Assembly: GCA_001970955.1 (NCBI GenBank) | Contig: MPUH01000108.1 | Coordinates: 42,194-106,193 of the forward strand | Source of the DNA: Stentor coeruleus | Taxonomy: Eukaryota > Ciliophora > Heterotrichea > Heterotrichida > Stentoridae | Length of the DNA: 64,000 bases | Reading direction: 5' to 3' | In this document: one piece after another, positions 54,922-64,000 of the stretch | Position numbering within the stretch: position 1 is the stretch's first letter | How the letters are laid out: each line of letters opens with the position of its first letter | Notes under the pieces: model-generated | Told to the model about the DNA's origin: nothing | Database searches by the model: none | The model's input: only the letters and a program-made list of their open reading frames with translations | Translations under genes and position numbers: made by a program

Positions 54922-55035
54922 AGTAAGCTCTTGTCAAGGGGATACTTCATTGGAAAAAATTCTGGAGATTCTAGCAATAGAATTTCCAATACGCCGAAAG
55001 GCTAAATCTACCTCTCCTGGCGCTATAGCTTTTTT
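54922..55035 (+). ncRNA. unidentified structured RNA, copy 4
   Basis: Both conserved blocks match copies 2 and 3, but the middle hairpin has a different sequence: ttggaaa...attct pairs with agaat...tttccaa. A stem kept despite sequence change is good evidence for a functional RNA. T6 at 55030-55035. Confidence 0.65.
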
Positions 55036-55530
55036 ACCTTATAGCTTAATGTTTTAGATATACCTTACTTCAAAATTTAGAGAAATATAACAAGTACCAA
55101 AATGATTCAGCTTATAAATCCAAAATAATTTATTCAGACATTAGCTTAGCAATGATTAATAGTTTAAAAATAATACAAACATCAAGCATTAGAAAAATTT
55201 TGTGGATATTTAGCATTACATAGACAATAATATAAAATGAAGCATATTTGGTGTTCAAATAATTTGATATTTTCTACTTATATTGAACATCTTTAGTTAT
55301 ATAAATCGCTAGTTCTTGACCTTAAATATCTGAATTGCTCATCAAATTCTTAGTGTCTGCAATTCATTAAAAAAAATATTATAATTTGCCTGATACGCAC
55401 TATCTCTAGCCCTTGGTAATGAATCTTTACTCAGATTTCCTTGTCCACAAACTCATTACTAACCTCAGCATTCGCAAGAGTTTTTCTAAGGTAAAAGCAT
55501 CAAAAAAATTAATTCTAATCCCATAAAGAT

Positions 55531-55910
55531 TTGTCATGGAGCCTGCAAAGTTGGTTTGATCGGACTCTACTGAATAATTCTCAACCCTTCCGAACTTTTT
55601 GCACTGGCTCCTTTTTATTCTGGTTCACGGCAGCCAACTTTTTTTTGATGGAGGCTGACTAGACCTCAAGAATTTTTTCATATGGCCATACCTTTGGAGA
55701 AAAAGAAATAATCCAATACCCAAAAAAGCTTTCAACAGGCCAGAGTGAATTGGAGTATTAATAGAGAATAAGGAAAAAACATGAACCTGCAAGAGTTCAC
55801 CTAAAATATTGAAGGTTCCTAGAATATCTATTAGCAAAGCTTCATTCAACGATAAAATGCCTTAAAAACATTTTAATGCTAAATATAGTCTCCTGGCGCT
55901 ATAGCTTTTT
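55531..55910 (+). ncRNA. replaced fifth copy with a different hairpin RNA candidate
   Basis: The left flank (aatcccataaag) and the right end (tctcctggcgctatagcttttt, T5 at 55906-55910) belong to the RNA family, but about 340 bp between them are unrelated and more GC-rich. Its first 80 bp (55538-55618) fold as a long hairpin: ggagcctgcaaag pairs with cttttt gcactggctcc and is followed by T5. That could be a second small RNA gene inserted into the unit. The 74-residue minus-strand frame over 55625-55849 is hydrophobic at its end but has no other sign of coding. Confidence 0.4.
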
Positions 55911-55919
55911 AACTTACAG

Positions 55920-57066
55920 ATTTGTGATTTTTAAAAAAGACTAAAAATTTAAAGTTTATTTAATATCTCAACAATATGCAAATATAAATAATAAACTTAT
56001 ATCTATAAGCTTAAATTATATTAAAAATTAATTTATCAATCTTCTTTTTTCATAGATTTTCTTATATGCCTAAGATGATATCTCCTAAAAACTCATTATA
56101 ATATCTCTTATTAGTTATTATATAATGGCTATCTTCAGACTTTATCTTCGACATAACATTTTCAGTTTTATACATTTTTTATATGTATTATAATCAATAT
56201 ATATTATCCTATTAGTTATAGGTCAATATGTATCATTTTATCATTTTCATAGTCTCTAGCCTAAAAAGTTTTGTTTTTGTGGTTATAATTCTCCATATAA
56301 TAAGCTTTTTTTTATTTGATTTCATTTATCGCATATTTTGTCATGCTTGCTTTTTGACTATAAATTACATTAAATTTTTATATACCTTTAACCCAGTTCC
56401 CATTTACGAAATTATTCTAATAACTAGATATTGAATTAAGTTCAAACTTTGAGACTCCTGAAGTTGGGCATATAGAATCCTAAAAAAATCTTTAACTTAG
56501 CAATTCAGCTATAATCATTGAAACAATTTTTTATATAAATTACACATAAATTAGTTATAAATGCTTTTGGTATGCTATATAAAGGATGTAAACATTTATG
56601 AGCAAAAATTGCAATCTTCAAAGTTATCCAAATTTTCAAATTGCTTAATGACAGTCAACACTACTTATTTGCTGGCTCTTTTTATCATCTCTCTAAGAAT
56701 TTCTATTTCTTTTAAAGCTTCTTTTGTACTAACTAATAAGAATTGTAACTAGTAGCAAATATAGTAAATTTCACTAGAAAATATTTCATAATTAAATTAT
56801 ATTTATGTTTATAAAAGTGTATACAGTTGAAAGGGATAAGCATTACATATTTAGTTTAATAGTCCTAACATCAAAATGAAAAATTTATAAGTGTTTATAA
56901 CAACAGAAAATGCTACTAAAGTATAACTAAATAATATAATTTAGTCTTATATATATTATTAAATTCCATAATAAATCACAGTCGAAAATTATTTAGGATA
57001 TATCAAATAAACTATTTCTAAGTTATATAGATAAGCATATACTCTTATGGGAAAAAAAATATATAA
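55920..57066. other. intergenic region with a decayed gene fragment
   Basis: About 1.1 kb of AT-rich DNA. On the minus strand, about 56590-56750, one frame reads coding-like sequence (STKEALKEIEILREMIKRAS; VLTVIKQFENLDNFEDCNFC) broken by two TAA codons. Nothing else is called; the two plus-strand frames there are not coding-like. Confidence 0.4.
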
Positions 57067-57993
57067 ATGGTGATTTTTATTTAGTTCGGGGCAAAAGGAG
57101 AAATATCTTTAGAACTTGAAGGTATAGAACAAAGAAAAAAGGTTCCATTCAAAGACGCTAATGGAAAAGAAAATATGCTTCCAGTGTTCTCCGTAAGCTC
57201 TAAGTAGAAAGATGAAGATATAGTTGGCAAAGTGAATGTTGTACTAAAAAAAGGCAAAAAACTCGAACATCAAGGTATTAAGATTGAATTATATGGAAGA
57301 ATTGGTAAGAAATAACCAGATATTTCATATGAGAAAAATCAGACAAGTGATTTTATCTCACTTTCTAGAGAACTTGAGCCTCCTGGAGCTGTGACTCAAA
57401 ATATCTCAATACCTTTTTCTTTTAACAGAGTAGAGAAATCTTATGAAACTTATACTGGAAGATATTGCAAGTTAAGGTATTTCATCAAAGTTACCATGGT
57501 TCGTAAAGTTTCAAGCAACATGACGAAAGAAATTGAATTCGCAGTACTAAACTGTCAATCAGAAATAGAAGAAAACACTCCAATCAAAATGGAAGTCGGT
57601 ATAGAAGAATGCCTTCATATAGAATTTGAATATAATAGACAAAAATACCATTTAAAAGATTGCATAATAGGAAAAGTGTATTTCCTTCTTGTACGTATCC
57701 GTATAAAATATATGGAATTAGCCATCATCCGTAGAGAAACTGTAGGTGCAGGAGCTCAAGCTACTAATGAAAATGAAACATTAGCAAAATATGAAGTTAT
57801 GGATGGAGCTCCAGTCCGTGGGGAAAACATCCCTATTCGTATGTTTTTAGGGGCTTTTGAATTGACTCCAACTTATTATAATGTGAATAACAAGTTTTCA
57901 GTAAGGCATTTTCTTAATTTAGTCCTTGTTGATGAAGAAGATAGAAGGTACTTTAAACAACAAGAAATCATATTGTGGAGAAAAGAACTATAA
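57067..57993 (+). CDS. VPS26: retromer subunit VPS26
   Basis: 293 residues after removing three 15-nt introns: GTGATTTTTATTTAG (57070-57084), GTAAGCTCTAAGTAG (57193-57207) and GTAAGAAATAACCAG (57305-57319). The protein then aligns with VPS26 throughout: GKVNVVLKKGKKLEHQGIKI, a PGAVTQ block, YCKLRYFIKVTMVR, IKMEVGIEECLHIEFEYN, KYHLKDCIIGKVYFLLVRI, KYEVMDGAPVRGE and FLNLVLVDEEDRRYFKQQEI. VPS26 has an arrestin-like fold and, with VPS35 and VPS29, retrieves cargo from endosomes. The first exon appears to be only the ATG, because the second exon is in frame with that ATG alone. The C terminus stops at the ILWRKEL block, without the tail of animal VPS26. Ends TAA. Confidence 0.95.
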
Positions 57994-58149
57994 TTATGAT
58001 AATTATCTTAGGTCCTGAATATTTTATATATAAAAATTGATGTTTATATTGATTTTATTTACATTTTTAGTTGTTTTTTCTTTAAATTTTTTAATTGTAA
58101 GGCTAAGGAATTATAATGTAAACTAATAAGAAATTGTTCTATTAATAGA

Positions 58150-59916
58150 TTAATTCTGCTCAAGTGAACTTTTTAGATCATTAAGTTCAGTTTCTTTAAT
58201 ACGTAGAGTTTTTTTGCATGCTCTAAGTTCACTAGTCAGATTGTCAATTTCTTCAGTTTCTCTGCTTCTAGCTTGAGAAATTTCCTCATATTTCAATGTT
58301 AATGAGTTTATATTAGCTTTCAAGTTTGCATTTTCAAGATCTTTTTCAGAATACGCTTTAGTATACTTCTCAGCAATTTCACAGCTTATTTCATAATTTG
58401 ACTTGAGACTTTTCAAATTATCTTCTAAGTTGTTCTTATCATTTTCGCATAGTGCCAATTTATTGCTAAGCTCATTGTTTTTTTCAACAACATCATTTCT
58501 CAATTTATTATGATCTTTTATTATAAGATCATATATTTCTTGAAGTATCACTACATATTCACATGCAAAATCAACTTTCATTGAAAATAACTCTAATCTT
58601 TCCAGCATATCAGAACCTTCTTTTGACCCAACTTTTTTTCTAATTTCATCAACACTATCACGTAAATCAATTTCATCTAAAGGAGTACATTTATGCAACT
58701 CTCTACCTAAATTTTCTATTAAATCAGAAAATTTTAGTTCGATCTCATCTATTTTTTTGTCGAATTCAGAAAGCCTTTCTGTCATATCAGTTATAATACT
58801 ATCTTGAGATTCAGCTGTTTTGATAAATTGGTTAACTTTACGGTAGAGTTTATTTGCTGTTTCTTCAAGGGTTTTATCGGAAGTATCAATATGCTTAAGC
58901 ACTTCATGAATAAACATACCTAATCCAGTGCTATTTCTAGACATTCTTTTAAATTTATTACTTGCATTTTGTTTACGTTCTTCTGCATCAAAAAAATACA
59001 TTGAAATTTTTTCATCTAATTCTCTTAATTGCTGAGTAATATTATCACTAGTTAATGATGATTCTTTCATAATTTCTAATTCATTAATATTATTAACCCA
59101 AGATTTCAATGATTCAGCAAAAGTTGTATATGTATCAACATCAATTTCAAAGTTTTGCAAAAAGTATACATCAATTTTATCTGTAGCTTGACAATTCCCA
59201 AATATATGCTCAATATTTTTTAATGAATTCATAGATGATTTTACAAATTTTCCGAGACTTTGTTCTAGTTCTTTAAGCCTCATCAGCCAAATGGGATCTT
59301 CGTTTAATTTTGGTAATGATTTTTCAATTGCTATAAGAGATTTTTCGACTGTAAACAAAGACTTAAGATCATTAACCAAACTTCCAAACTCTGGTTTTTG
59401 CACCTTGTTAATTTTTTCTAAAGTTTTCTTTAATACTAACCTTTCTTCACTATAAATGTATTTATTCCTAATAATACTTTGAACATTCTCAAAACGCTCA
59501 TCAATATCAGAATATTTGATACCAACCAACTTTTGCAATTCTTTACAATGATCTTTCATGCTCTTAACAAGTTTTTTTTGAACTTCAGTTTCTTCGATCC
59601 GTAAGTCAAAAAACTTCGAAAGCTTCGTACTATTTTTTAAGGAAATTAATTCTATAACTCGACAGCCAATTTTTTTAATATCTTCGCTTTCATTATTGCA
59701 CATCAAAGATAAGCATTCTAGGATTTTTGATGTTAAATATTGGTCTCTATCGATAATTTTTTCAAAGTCATCAAAAAAGCATGCAGTTGATTCACGAGTA
59801 GTTGTTTTACCAATTGAAGACTTATCATCAGTTGTTTTATCAGAATAAGGTGCAGGATTATTTTCTGCTTCAGTTTCTGCCTTTGCCTTTTCTTCTTTAG
59901 ATGGCAAGCAGCCCAT
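58150..59916 (-). CDS. acylated coiled-coil protein A
   Basis: 588 residues from the ATG at 59916. The start MGCLPSKEEK fits Gly2 myristoylation and Cys3 palmitoylation; a start 13 codons upstream would hide this. The body is mostly helical and coiled coil, with a shared block near the middle (RMSRNSTGLGMFIHEVLKHI). The last 120 residues are a continuous heptad coiled coil. It is a paralogue of the next gene on the same strand, sharing most segments. Probable membrane-tethered scaffold; no catalytic motif. No intron. Confidence 0.75.
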   Translation of the reverse strand: MGCLPSKEEKAKAETEAENNPAPYSDKTTDDKSSIGKTTTRESTACFFDDFEKIIDRDQYLTSKILECLSLMCNNESEDIKKIGCRVIELISLKNSTKLSKFFDLRIEETEVQKKLVKSMKDHCKELQKLVGIKYSDIDERFENVQSIIRNKYIYSEERLVLKKTLEKINKVQKPEFGSLVNDLKSLFTVEKSLIAIEKSLPKLNEDPIWLMRLKELEQSLGKFVKSSMNSLKNIEHIFGNCQATDKIDVYFLQNFEIDVDTYTTFAESLKSWVNNINELEIMKESSLTSDNITQQLRELDEKISMYFFDAEERKQNASNKFKRMSRNSTGLGMFIHEVLKHIDTSDKTLEETANKLYRKVNQFIKTAESQDSIITDMTERLSEFDKKIDEIELKFSDLIENLGRELHKCTPLDEIDLRDSVDEIRKKVGSKEGSDMLERLELFSMKVDFACEYVVILQEIYDLIIKDHNKLRNDVVEKNNELSNKLALCENDKNNLEDNLKSLKSNYEISCEIAEKYTKAYSEKDLENANLKANINSLTLKYEEISQARSRETEEIDNLTSELRACKKTLRIKETELNDLKSSLEQN

Positions 59917-60828
59917 ATTTATCGTGGCTAGGATTTCTAATAAAGAAAACAACATTTAAGCCAATAAAAATTTTAGCAAGGTCTTCTATACTATTATATT
60001 ATCTAATTATATTTTTATTAATATCATTTTAGCTTATCAAATATATCTTTAATCAGAAATATACTTTTAGTATCTCTAAATTTTATATGATTAAGAAAAA
60101 TTGTATTGAATCTGATTATAATCATACTCAAATTGTTAACAGCTTCCTGCAGATATTTAATATATATTTTCTAACAACCACTTTATTCGGTATAATATTT
60201 TTCTAGTTTGTGTATGAAGGATGCTTATATCTTCAATAAAGATATGGAATTTTTTTGGGTAAAAATTTATTCAACAGAAAATTAATAGCTTAGGTATAGA
60301 GAGATTAGGCATAAAAATAAAGTTTTGATAGTTGAAAAAAGACAGACTACACAATTTCATTTTCAAATTTTATTCTTAGAACTGCATCTTTATTATTATA
60401 TTTAAAAATAAAGGGAAATTATTATCTTTTAAATAATAAGTAATGAGAATTCTTGACTGACTAATTATCTTTATTTTACAGATGCTATTTTTAATAAGAA
60501 ATAATCACAAAACCTGTCTCTAAAATAATACATACCTCACAAACTTTTGAATCTAAGTTTTATTACAAAAAATGTATTTGACAAAAAAATATTATTTTAA
60601 ACATATCCGAAAAATGCTTTAAAGTTTTTTGTTTAAGATTAAATTAAAAGTTTATATAAAAGATTATGTCCTTAATGGAATATTAAATTTTTATCTTAAA
60701 AACTATTTGCCCTTTCAATTTATATATAAATCTTTGAATTTTTCAGCCCGATATTTAAAATCATTCCATCCAAATCATGATAATTACATATTAAAACCAT
60801 TATAAATCATAAACTGCAACTAAAATTA
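59917..60828. other. intergenic region
   Basis: About 910 bp between the two paralogues on the same strand, AT-rich, without a convincing gene or RNA. Confidence 0.55.
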
Positions 60829-62595
60829 TTAATTCTGCTCAACTGAAGCTTTTAATTCATTCAACTCACTTTCTTTAGCCCTCAGAGCTTTTTTGCATTC
60901 TCTAAGCTGTACAGTTAAATTTTCCAATTCTTCTTCTTCCCTACTCTTATCCTGTAAAACTTCATCATAATTTTTCGTCAAAGCACTAAAACTACCCTTC
61001 AAACTTGCAAGTTCCATATCTTTTTCAGCATATCCTTTTGTCATTTTTTCAGTAATTTCACAGCTTTTTTCATAACTCAACCTAAGGTTCTCAATACTAG
61101 CCTTTAAATTTTTTTTATCATTTTCACACAAAGCCAACTTGCCACTAAGCTCATTATTTTTTTCAAGAATCTCATTTTTACCTTTAACATGATCTTTTGC
61201 TATTAATTCTTTTATATCTTTAAAAATATTGACGAATTCACAAGCAAAATCAATTTTCATGGATAATAATTCTAGTCTTTCAATCATATCCAAACCTTCT
61301 TTTGCCATGATTTTCTTTTTGATTTCATCTATATTGTCACGGATATCAATTTCATCAATAGGGGTACTTTTTTGTAACTCTTTGCTTAGGTTTTCTATAT
61401 AGTCAGAGAATTTGAGTTCGATTTCATCTATTTTTTTGTCAAAGTCAGAGAGTTTATCAGTCATATCGGTAATAATATTGTCTTGGGTTTCAGCTGTTTT
61501 AATGAAAAGGTTGACTTTATGACAAAGTTGATTTGCTGTTTCTTCTAGGGTTTTATTTGTAGTATCGATATGTTTTAAGACTTCATGTATAAACATCCCC
61601 AATCCAGTACTTTTTCGAGACATTCTTCTGAATTTGTCACTTGCGCTTTGCTTACGACCTTCAGCATTGAAAAAGTAAATTGAAAGTTTTTCATCTAAGT
61701 TTCTTAGTTGCTGGATAATATTGTTGCTGGTTATAGATGAATCTTTAAGGATTTCTAGCTCATGAAGATTTGATATCCAGGATTTTAATGATTCAACTAA
61801 AGTTGTATAGGTATCAGTGTTGATTTCAAAGTTCTGTAAAGAGATAACATCAACTTTTTCTGTATTTTGGCAATTGCCAAAAATATGTTCTATGTTTTTT
61901 AATGTATTTAATGAAGATTTTACAAATGTCCCGAGGCTTAATTCAAGATCTTTTAATCTCATCAACCATAAACTATCTTCATTAAGTTTAGGTAAAGATC
62001 TTTCTATAGCTCCAAGGCTTTTTTCTATACCAAGCAAATCCTTAAGGTCATTAATTAAACTTCCAAGCTCAGGCTTTTGAACTTTATTTATTTGACTAAA
62101 AGCCATCTTCAAAGAATCTCTTTCTTCACAATAAATATTCTTATGTCCAATAATCGAATTCAAACTATCAATTCTTTCATCAATTTCCGTATATTTAATA
62201 CCAACAATACTTTGTAAAGCCTTACAATTTTCTTCAATCGTCTTAACACATTTTTTTTCTATCTCAGTTTCCTCTATTCTTAAGTCGAAATATTTAACAA
62301 GTTTTGAATTGGTTTTTAAAGATACTAACTCTGTAACTCGAGAACTAATTTTTTTAACTGCTTCACTATCACGAGAGCATATTAAAGATAAACATTCAAG
62401 GATTTTCATTGTAAGGTATTGATCACCATCGATGGTCTTTTCAAAATCTTCAAGGAAACAGACTACAGAATCATATGTATCTTCTTTATGTGATGGAGAT
62501 TTCTCATCTATCATCACATCACGGGATATTAAATTGATTCCCCCTTCAGCTTCTGTGTTTGCTTTTTCTTCCTCTTTAGTTATGCAGCAACCCAT
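60829..62595 (-). CDS. acylated coiled-coil protein B
   Basis: 588 residues from ATG 62595, start MGCCITKEEEKANTEAEG, with Gly2 and Cys3/Cys4 as acylation sites. Equal in length to paralogue A and similar throughout: DFEKTIDGDQYLTMKILECL near the N terminus, RMSRKSTGLGMFIHEVLKHI in the middle, and a C-terminal coiled coil ending SELNELKASVEQN. The tandem pair arose by gene duplication. Role unknown; likely a membrane-associated structural protein. No intron. Confidence 0.75.
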   Translation of the reverse strand: MGCCITKEEEKANTEAEGGINLISRDVMIDEKSPSHKEDTYDSVVCFLEDFEKTIDGDQYLTMKILECLSLICSRDSEAVKKISSRVTELVSLKTNSKLVKYFDLRIEETEIEKKCVKTIEENCKALQSIVGIKYTEIDERIDSLNSIIGHKNIYCEERDSLKMAFSQINKVQKPELGSLINDLKDLLGIEKSLGAIERSLPKLNEDSLWLMRLKDLELSLGTFVKSSLNTLKNIEHIFGNCQNTEKVDVISLQNFEINTDTYTTLVESLKSWISNLHELEILKDSSITSNNIIQQLRNLDEKLSIYFFNAEGRKQSASDKFRRMSRKSTGLGMFIHEVLKHIDTTNKTLEETANQLCHKVNLFIKTAETQDNIITDMTDKLSDFDKKIDEIELKFSDYIENLSKELQKSTPIDEIDIRDNIDEIKKKIMAKEGLDMIERLELLSMKIDFACEFVNIFKDIKELIAKDHVKGKNEILEKNNELSGKLALCENDKKNLKASIENLRLSYEKSCEITEKMTKGYAEKDMELASLKGSFSALTKNYDEVLQDKSREEEELENLTVQLRECKKALRAKESELNELKASVEQN

Positions 62596-63099
62596 ATTTA
62601 TTATGCCTTTTAACAACAGTAAAATAAACAAAGAAAAAAATCATATTTACTAACTTATTTTATTACTTAGCTATTTTTTTTTAAAGTTTTTTAAGATTAC
62701 TCAAATCATTTTCATTAAGAGCAAATTTCTTTTTGCATCTTTGGCTTTTTTTTTGGCTAATTTTATTTTGTTTATCATTTTGCCCTTTCATTATTAAATT
62801 TACCCTAGATAGTCATAAATTTTAGCTAGATGGATGATCAGAGTTTAAATATTTTTCCCACAAATTTTTGTACTTTTTGTAAAATTTTATAGAGCCTTTT
62901 TCCTCTCTATTGAATTGCTATTAATTATTCCTCTGTTTAAAGAAAGAGTAACTTGATTTTTTTCATCAAAGTTGATTTTTGATGATAATATAATGCAAGT
63001 ATAAAATTCAATATAAGACTTAGATTTCTTTCCTTGAGTTTTCCTAATTTTTATATAACTTTTAGCATATGTCTTGCTTCAATTAGATTTGGAAATTTA

Positions 63100-63318
63100 T
63101 ATCCAAAAAATTATCTCTAATATAAAATACAATTTTTGCAAGTCTTTTGTAAATTTAGAATTGTCAGGGTTCATTCTTGTGATTAGTATCATTCTTTTGT
63201 CATAGGCTTGGCGTTAATATTTGTGAGCTTCTTGAAAATTTTCGCGTTTGAATTCTATGTCTCCCATGAATTGGATAGAATTTCCTTCAGCAGTTAATTT
63301 TTCAATCATAACCTCCAT
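63100..63318 (-). pseudogene. decayed gene fragment with in-frame TAA
   Basis: From ATG 63318 a frame reads MEVMIEKLTAEGNSIQFMGD and then IEFKRENFQEAHKY, a TPR-like pattern, before TAA at 63214-63216. It then continues in the same frame (RQAYDKRMILITRMNPDNSK) to another stop near 63130. No 15-16 nt intron removes the TAA. It is probably a pseudogene. Confidence 0.4.
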
Positions 63319-63577
63319 ATTTTTATATTGAAATAAGTTTCGGAAAATTACTAGAAGGACTGGTTGCTAAAAAAATTATGATTTAATAAAAAAAAGTAAA
63401 CTTAGATAATGAATATAATTTTTACTTTAGAATAATATATTGTAAATCCTAAAATAAACACCCAGGGTGTTTATTTTTTAAAAACTAATGAGAAAATTTA
63501 ATAGTGAGCGCTTAATTTAGGGTGAACCTTTATTTTAATTTATAAAATATACTTTATTCTATCTATTCAATCAGAAC

Positions 63578-63721
63578 CTATATCAAAAAGTCAGATTCTT
63601 CATCTTCTATATCATGATATTCTAAATTTTTATTGATTTTTGTGAGGAGCAGTTCTCCAATGCTGAGATCCTTGCTGATGTTTAATAATTCAGGAGGTAA
63701 GAGAAATGCAGATTTGAAACT
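63578..63721 (-). pseudogene. 3' gene fragment
   Basis: A frame ending TAG at 63578-63580 reads SFKSAFLLPPELLNISKDLS and then an acidic end (NLEYHDIEDEESDFLI). Upstream (about 63765-63815) another frame reads GNIRPPMPQTWDGDLNKYK before a stop. They may be two exons of one gene with a non-standard intron, or remnants. No family is recognised. Confidence 0.35.
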
Positions 63722-64000
63722 TTTTTTAATTTATTTGATTTCTATTGAATTTTATACTTGTTTAAATCACCATCCCATGTCTGGGGCATAGGTGGCCTTA
63801 TATTTCCTTTTTCATTTCACTTATGGACTCTATTTGTTATCCAATAATTCAAACTACATCTTATAGATGATGACTTTGAATCTCCATTATTAAAAAAATT
63901 CAATTATATTATTAAAACTGTATGGCCGCTTATTCACAAAATCTAGGGTAGGTATTTTTTTTTTATTACAGTATATAATACTGCTTATATAGCTTATATA

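Larger units (their letters stand above)
53090..55520. repeat. tandem units carrying the small RNA genes
   Basis: Besides the RNA genes, the upstream flank is repeated: blocks such as tctgaattgcttatcaaattctt, cctgatatgcactatccctagc and aatcccataaaaaaatgtaag recur at about 53140-53360, 53920-54150, 54660-54890 and 55330-55525. T runs of successive genes are 540, 780 and 737 bp apart. Divergence between units indicates duplication that is not recent. Confidence 0.75.
62596..64000. other. right-end region with gene remnants
   Basis: About 1.4 kb of AT-rich DNA. Two minus-strand coding-like remnants are listed separately. A direct or inverted repeat of note was not found. The window ends without a complete gene. 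Confidence 0.45.

Noticed and set aside
52893-55035. The repeated RNAs as U1, U2, U5 or telomerase RNA
   Set aside because: Short similarities (ATACTT, CCGAAAGGCTAA, GCC-TTTC-GGC on the other strand) do not extend to the diagnostic sequences, such as ACTTACCTG, the GTAGTA branch-pairing site, the U5 loop or a telomere template.
55625-55849. 74-residue minus-strand protein in the RNA cluster
   Set aside because: It lies within the insert of the fifth unit, shows no known motif and overlaps hairpin sequence; no other support.
48658-63318. Use of an alternative genetic code (TAA or TGA as sense) in this window
   Set aside because: All recognised conserved genes end properly at TAA, TAG or TGA and use TGG for Trp; sense-TAA would only help short remnants.

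Overview
The window looks like macronuclear DNA of a heterotrich ciliate, most likely Stentor (Stentor coeruleus). It is very AT-rich and gene-dense, with short compact genes on both strands. All three stop codons end genes: TAA and TAG mostly, TGA at about 17355 and 18323, so the code is standard (unlike Blepharisma). Where conserved proteins force an intron, it is exactly 15 nt, starts GT(A/G), ends AG and has A at position 10. I see six such introns outside the special locus: three in VPS26 and one each in the RING gene, the NACHT gene and the 39 kb gene. This is the tiny-intron format known from Stentor.

The most striking locus is 2013-5369. A gene starts with a zinc-finger/coiled-coil part and then enters a 2.4 kb stretch made of about 115 intron-like units of 14-17 nt. 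Most are separated by only 3 nt; many abut with no exon between them. Removing units purely by the GTA...A10...AG pattern leaves about 670 nt that is open without a stop, all in phase 1. It reads as a multi-pass membrane protein and joins in frame to a clean terminal exon ending TAA at 5369. It appears to be a gene with an intron at almost every codon, including zero-length exons that would need recursive splicing.

Layout. 0-10 kb: RPL9, the hyper-intron gene, a small charged protein and two LRR genes. 10-18 kb: three arrestin-fold genes around a PDI-like gene, then uS14. 18-30 kb: long coiled coil, NPHP3-like NACHT NTPase, RPAP1, RING membrane protein. 31-36 kb: a Ran-like GTPase and an ISWI remodeller. 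36-48 kb: PG-repeat ciliary protein, Nudix hydrolase, Dbp5-like helicase with DECD, and several ciliate-specific basic or coiled-coil proteins. 48-52.6 kb: small acylated proteins and an ARL8-like GTPase. 52.8-56 kb: at least four copies of an unidentified structured small RNA gene ending in a T6 run. 57-64 kb: VPS26 and two paralogous, probably acylated, coiled-coil proteins.

The genes are mostly housekeeping (ribosome, transcription, chromatin, mRNA export, retromer, lysosome transport) plus ciliary/cortical proteins. Eight of them begin Met-Gly with myristoylation- or palmitoylation-like context. There is no operon logic. Six single N bases sit between near-identical flanks, and two more short direct duplications break PDI and ARL8; these look like unmerged contig overlaps and should be read as assembly errors.
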